From an uncultured Curtobacterium sp. (GTDB lineage Bacteria > Actinomycetota > Actinomycetes > Actinomycetales > Microbacteriaceae), in assembly GCA_913774725.1 (NCBI GenBank), contig CAJYIG010000361.1:1-15624 (forward strand): DNA of 15,624 bases, in the 5' to 3' direction. Below, in pieces: positions 13,880 through 15,624 of this stretch. The notes beneath the pieces are model-generated. The model was not told the origin of the DNA, did not search any database, and worked only from the letters and a program-made list of their open reading frames with translations. Numbering within the stretch: the first letter of the stretch is position 1; each line of letters starts with the position of its first letter. The position numbers and the translations under genes were made by a program.

Positions 13880-14114
13880 TACGCTACACATCAGTGGGGC
13901 GGATCGCCGGGTCGTCCCGCGGGCGGGACTGAAGCCCACCACCGTGGCAGCGGTGATGGGCTCCGGGTTGCCCTCCGAGTGGAAGGCCGAGGGCGCAACA
14001 ACCGCCCCCGAGTTCTACGACTCGGGACCAGCATACGCGAGCCCGCTCGCGCATGCAGCCCTCGGCCGCTCCCGCTCTTCGTGTCCGCCGGCGCTGACAC
14101 GGAAGGTGGTCTCG
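13880..14114 (+). ncRNA. Candidate structured RNA or 5' leader of a 37-aa ORF
   Basis: No known RNA family was recognised. A possible -10 (TACGCT 13880-13885 or TACACA 13885-13890) is followed by consecutive hairpins: 13914-13929 (GTCCCGC/GCGGGAC), 13933-13962 (12-bp stem, one mismatch, loop TGGCAG), 13967-14000 (GTTGCCCTC with GAGGGC-G-CAAC), 14007-14026 (CCCGAGT/ACTCGGG), 14031-14056 (GCAT-CGCGAG against CTCGCG-ATGC) and 14081-14100 (GTGTC/GACAC), the last ending just before the ribosome binding site at 14101. The stems are packed end to end, as in a cis-regulatory leader or small RNA. Frames through it use A/T third positions much more than genes here, so it is probably not coding. The first hairpins may also end aldo/keto reductase transcription. 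Confidence 0.45.
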
Positions 14115-14228
14115 ATGTCGAAGGACACCGAGCCCGACCGCAGGCGTCAGGTGCCGTGGCTGGGGATCGCGAGCTTGCTCGTGACCGTGGTCCGGCTCCC
14201 GCTCGACCCGTGGCGGAAGGGCCAGTAG
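14115..14228 (+). CDS. Micropeptide, 37 aa, with one hydrophobic segment
   Basis: The ORF starts at ATG 14115 with GGAAGG (14101-14106) 8 nt upstream and stops at TAG 14226-14228. The peptide has a charged N-terminus (SKDTEPDRRRQ), a short hydrophobic or amphipathic segment (about VPWLGIASLLVTVVRLPL, 13-30) and a basic end (DPWRKGQ), suggesting membrane association. Third positions are nearly all G or C, unlike the stretch before it. The frame stays open upstream to 13944, but that part overlaps the hairpins and reads poorly. No family is recognised; it might be a regulated small membrane protein or a leader peptide. Confidence 0.55.
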   Translation: MSKDTEPDRRRQVPWLGIASLLVTVVRLPLDPWRKGQ

Positions 14229-14233
14229 GCAGG

Positions 14234-14263
14234 GCGGCCCGTACCCGGTCGGGTACGGGCCGC
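14234..14263. terminator. 13-bp perfect hairpin terminator
   Basis: GCGGCCCGTACCC (14234-14246) and GGGTACGGGCCGC (14251-14263) are exact complements with a GGTC loop. It lies 5 nt after the micropeptide stop and before the esterase stop on the other strand, so it can serve both directions. Confidence 0.88.
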
Positions 14264-14277
14264 TCCGGTCCCCGGTG

Positions 14278-15069
14278 TCAGGCCAGGCCGAGGCGCTCGT
14301 CGAGCAGCGACAGGAGCCGCTCGCGGAACGGCACCGCCGACCAGCCGTGGTCCGCACCGTCGACGACCGTCAGCCGCGCCCCGGGCAGCAGCTCGGCGTA
14401 CCGGCGGCCGTACGACACCGGCACGATCGCGTCCTCGGTGCCGTGCACCACGTCGGCCGGCCCGGTGTACCCGGACACCGGGCCGTAGACGTCGAGCCCG
14501 TCCTGCACGTCGGCGATGAACGCGCCACCGAGGGGCATCCCGCCGAAGTCGAACCACCCGCGCTCCCGGACCGGCGCGAGCGGCTGCCCCTGGATCTCGT
14601 CGTGCTTCGTGATGTCGTCCACGACGACCCCGGCGGGCGACCACAGGGTGAGCGTCCGGACGAGCGAGGGTTCCCGCGCCGCTGCGAGCGCCGACTCCAC
14701 CGCGCCGAGGCTGTGCGCGACGACGTGCACGCCCTGCCCACGATCGGCAGCGTGGATCATCGCGACGACCTGGTCGACCTCGTCGCGGATCGTGATGTCC
14801 GCGAACTCCCCGTCGCTGACGCCCTGGCCCAGTCGATCGTGGCTGCGGACGACGACCCCGCGCGCGACCAGGTGCCGTGCGGTCTGCACGAACAGCTGGT
14901 GCCCGCCGAGCGCGCTGTCGCTGAACCCGTGCACGAGCAGCACGACGGGGGCGTCCTCGGCGGCACCGTCCTGCGGTTCCCACTGCCAGCCGCGGACCGT
15001 GCGGCCGCCGTGGTCGAGCGTGGTCGGGGTGGTGCGCGGGTCGACACCCCGCAGCGGCACGGTGGCCAT
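14278..15069 (-). CDS. Alpha/beta hydrolase, cinnamoyl/feruloyl esterase-like
   Basis: A 263-aa serine hydrolase. The oxyanion motif HGF is at 47-49, the nucleophile Ser120 in VAHSLGA, the acid Asp213 in GTEDAIVP and the base His241 in GADHGW. The segment RSHDRLGQGVSDGEFADITIRDEVDQ (75-100) matches the R-x-D-x-x-G-x-G-x-S-x-G pattern common in cinnamoyl esterases such as Lactobacillus LJ0536. It has no signal peptide. ATG overlaps the padC stop by one base (TGATG), so it is translationally coupled to the decarboxylase. That linkage supports hydrolysis of hydroxycinnamate esters to feed PadC; without it only a general esterase or thioesterase call would be safe. Confidence 0.85.
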   Translation of the reverse strand: MATVPLRGVDPRTTPTTLDHGGRTVRGWQWEPQDGAAEDAPVVLLVHGFSDSALGGHQLFVQTARHLVARGVVVRSHDRLGQGVSDGEFADITIRDEVDQVVAMIHAADRGQGVHVVAHSLGAVESALAAAREPSLVRTLTLWSPAGVVVDDITKHDEIQGQPLAPVRERGWFDFGGMPLGGAFIADVQDGLDVYGPVSGYTGPADVVHGTEDAIVPVSYGRRYAELLPGARLTVVDGADHGWSAVPFRERLLSLLDERLGLA

Positions 15070-15611
15070 CAGTTCGTCCGGTCCGCCCAGCCGGCCGGCA
15101 GGTCGCCGGGAGCGGTGTCGATCACGGTCTCGTCGTCCTCGCCGACGTGCTCGAACAGGGTGATGTGCGCGAACTCGGGGACGACGTAGATCGGGTAGGT
15201 CGGGCCCTCGTCGCGGAAGCGCTGCATCTCGTCCAGGTGGTCGTTCTGGAAGAGCACGGTCTTCGACCCGTCGAGCTCGATCCAGCGCGGGAAGAAGATC
15301 GTGCCGTGCAGGACGCGCTGCTCCGGGATGACGTTGACGACGACGCTGGTGCCGGTCGGCTCGTTCCAGGACACCTTGTAGACGCCGGCGGCCAGGGCGA
15401 CGAGGTCGACCGTCTGGTCCTTCACCCAGCGGCCGCCGACGTGACCGGTGTGGATGCGGTAGTCGATGGTCGTCGCGTTCTTGACGTACATCTCGTACTG
15501 CCAGCCGTTGGCGTAGGTGTAGACGAAGCGGTGCCCCACGATGCCCGAGAGGTCCTGCGGCGGGACGGGGTGCTCGACGGTGGTCGTCACGGGGAAGTCG
15601 GTGGTCGTCAT
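15069..15611 (-). CDS. padC: Phenolic acid decarboxylase
   Basis: A 180-aa cytoplasmic, cofactor-free decarboxylase that converts ferulate, p-coumarate or caffeate to the matching 4-vinylphenol and CO2. Sequence matches Bacillus subtilis PadC closely: [15 protein letters not shown] (31-45), [19 protein letters not shown] (48-66), [11 protein letters not shown] (78-88), IFFPRW (105-110) and [10 protein letters not shown] (122-131). The residues equivalent to Bacillus Tyr11, Tyr13, Arg41 and Glu64 are Tyr31, Tyr33, Arg61 and Glu84. About 20 extra N-terminal residues precede the conserved start; M1 at 15611 is near the window edge. No ribosome binding site is seen in the 13 upstream bases. It is followed with a one-base overlap by the esterase gene. 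In other bacteria padC is induced by phenolic acids through PadR; no padR is in view. Confidence 0.95.
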   Translation of the reverse strand: MTTTDFPVTTTVEHPVPPQDLSGIVGHRFVYTYANGWQYEMYVKNATTIDYRIHTGHVGGRWVKDQTVDLVALAAGVYKVSWNEPTGTSVVVNVIPEQRVLHGTIFFPRWIELDGSKTVLFQNDHLDEMQRFRDEGPTYPIYVVPEFAHITLFEHVGEDDETVIDTAPGDLPAGWADRTN

Positions 15612-15624
15612 GGCGTCTATTTTG
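15612..15624 (-). promoter_or_regulatory. Start of the padC upstream region, possibly a leaderless promoter
   Basis: Reading into padC, the last bases are CAAAATAGACGCC directly before ATG. There is no Shine-Dalgarno, and the A/T-rich AAAATAGAC resembles a -10 region close to the start codon, which would suggest a leaderless transcript. The window ends here, so a -35 or operator cannot be seen. Confidence 0.25.

Noticed and set aside
13892..14100. Known riboswitch, tmRNA, RNase P RNA, T-box or 6C RNA
   Set aside because: I compared remembered conserved cores of these classes and found none of them; the element is reported as unassigned.
13944..14114. Longer form of the micropeptide (94 aa from GTG 13944)
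   Set aside because: Third positions hold many A/T bases, the region is full of hairpins, and a good ribosome binding site precedes the internal ATG at 14115.

Overview
The window is high-GC DNA whose third codon positions are almost all G or C, with GTG starts and short translational overlaps. Gene content and protein style suggest an actinobacterium, probably a plant-associated member of the Microbacteriaceae such as Curtobacterium; this is inferred from style and content, not from a marker gene. No tRNA, rRNA, CRISPR array, transposase or phage gene was recognised, and codon use is uniform, so it looks like ordinary chromosome rich in carbon-use functions.

Layout. 1-104: tail of a probable membrane protein. 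173-1417 (+): DszC/SfnB-like flavin monooxygenase, convergent with 1488-2810 (-), a type-B carboxylesterase, with a strong hairpin between them. 3004-4934 (+): a two-gene unit (TIM-barrel sugar isomerase/epimerase, Gfo/Idh/MocA dehydrogenase; GTGA overlap) behind a promoter that carries an inverted repeat, closed by a 22-bp perfect hairpin. 5221-5727 (+): a small membrane-anchored protein whose expected ATG reads ACG. 5749-6567 (-): a short-chain dehydrogenase, divergent from 6714-11042 (+): a DHA2-type MFS exporter, an HSL-family hydrolase overlapping it by 8 nt, and a GH20 beta-N-acetylhexosaminidase. 11050-11154: two tandem copies of the hairpin seen after 4934. 11199-12670 (-): TetR and MarR regulators plus a 60-aa protein, divergent from an aldo/keto reductase of the YghZ/Gpr type (12812-13855, +). 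13856-14263: a highly structured non-coding stretch, a 37-aa ORF and a terminator. 14278-15611 (-): phenolic acid decarboxylase (PadC) translationally coupled to an alpha/beta hydrolase that resembles cinnamoyl/feruloyl esterases.

How the genes may work together. The clearest pathway is at the right end: the esterase could release ferulate or p-coumarate from plant esters and PadC decarboxylate them to vinylphenols. The isomerase/dehydrogenase pair suggests oxidation and rearrangement of a sugar or polyol. The GH20 enzyme would trim N-acetylhexosamines from imported oligosaccharides. With two more esterases, this fits life on plant surfaces or litter.

The most notable unexplained signals are the structured RNA-like region with a micropeptide (about 13880-14263), the repeated intergenic hairpin, the ACG start, and the palindrome in the promoter of the MarR/TetR operon.
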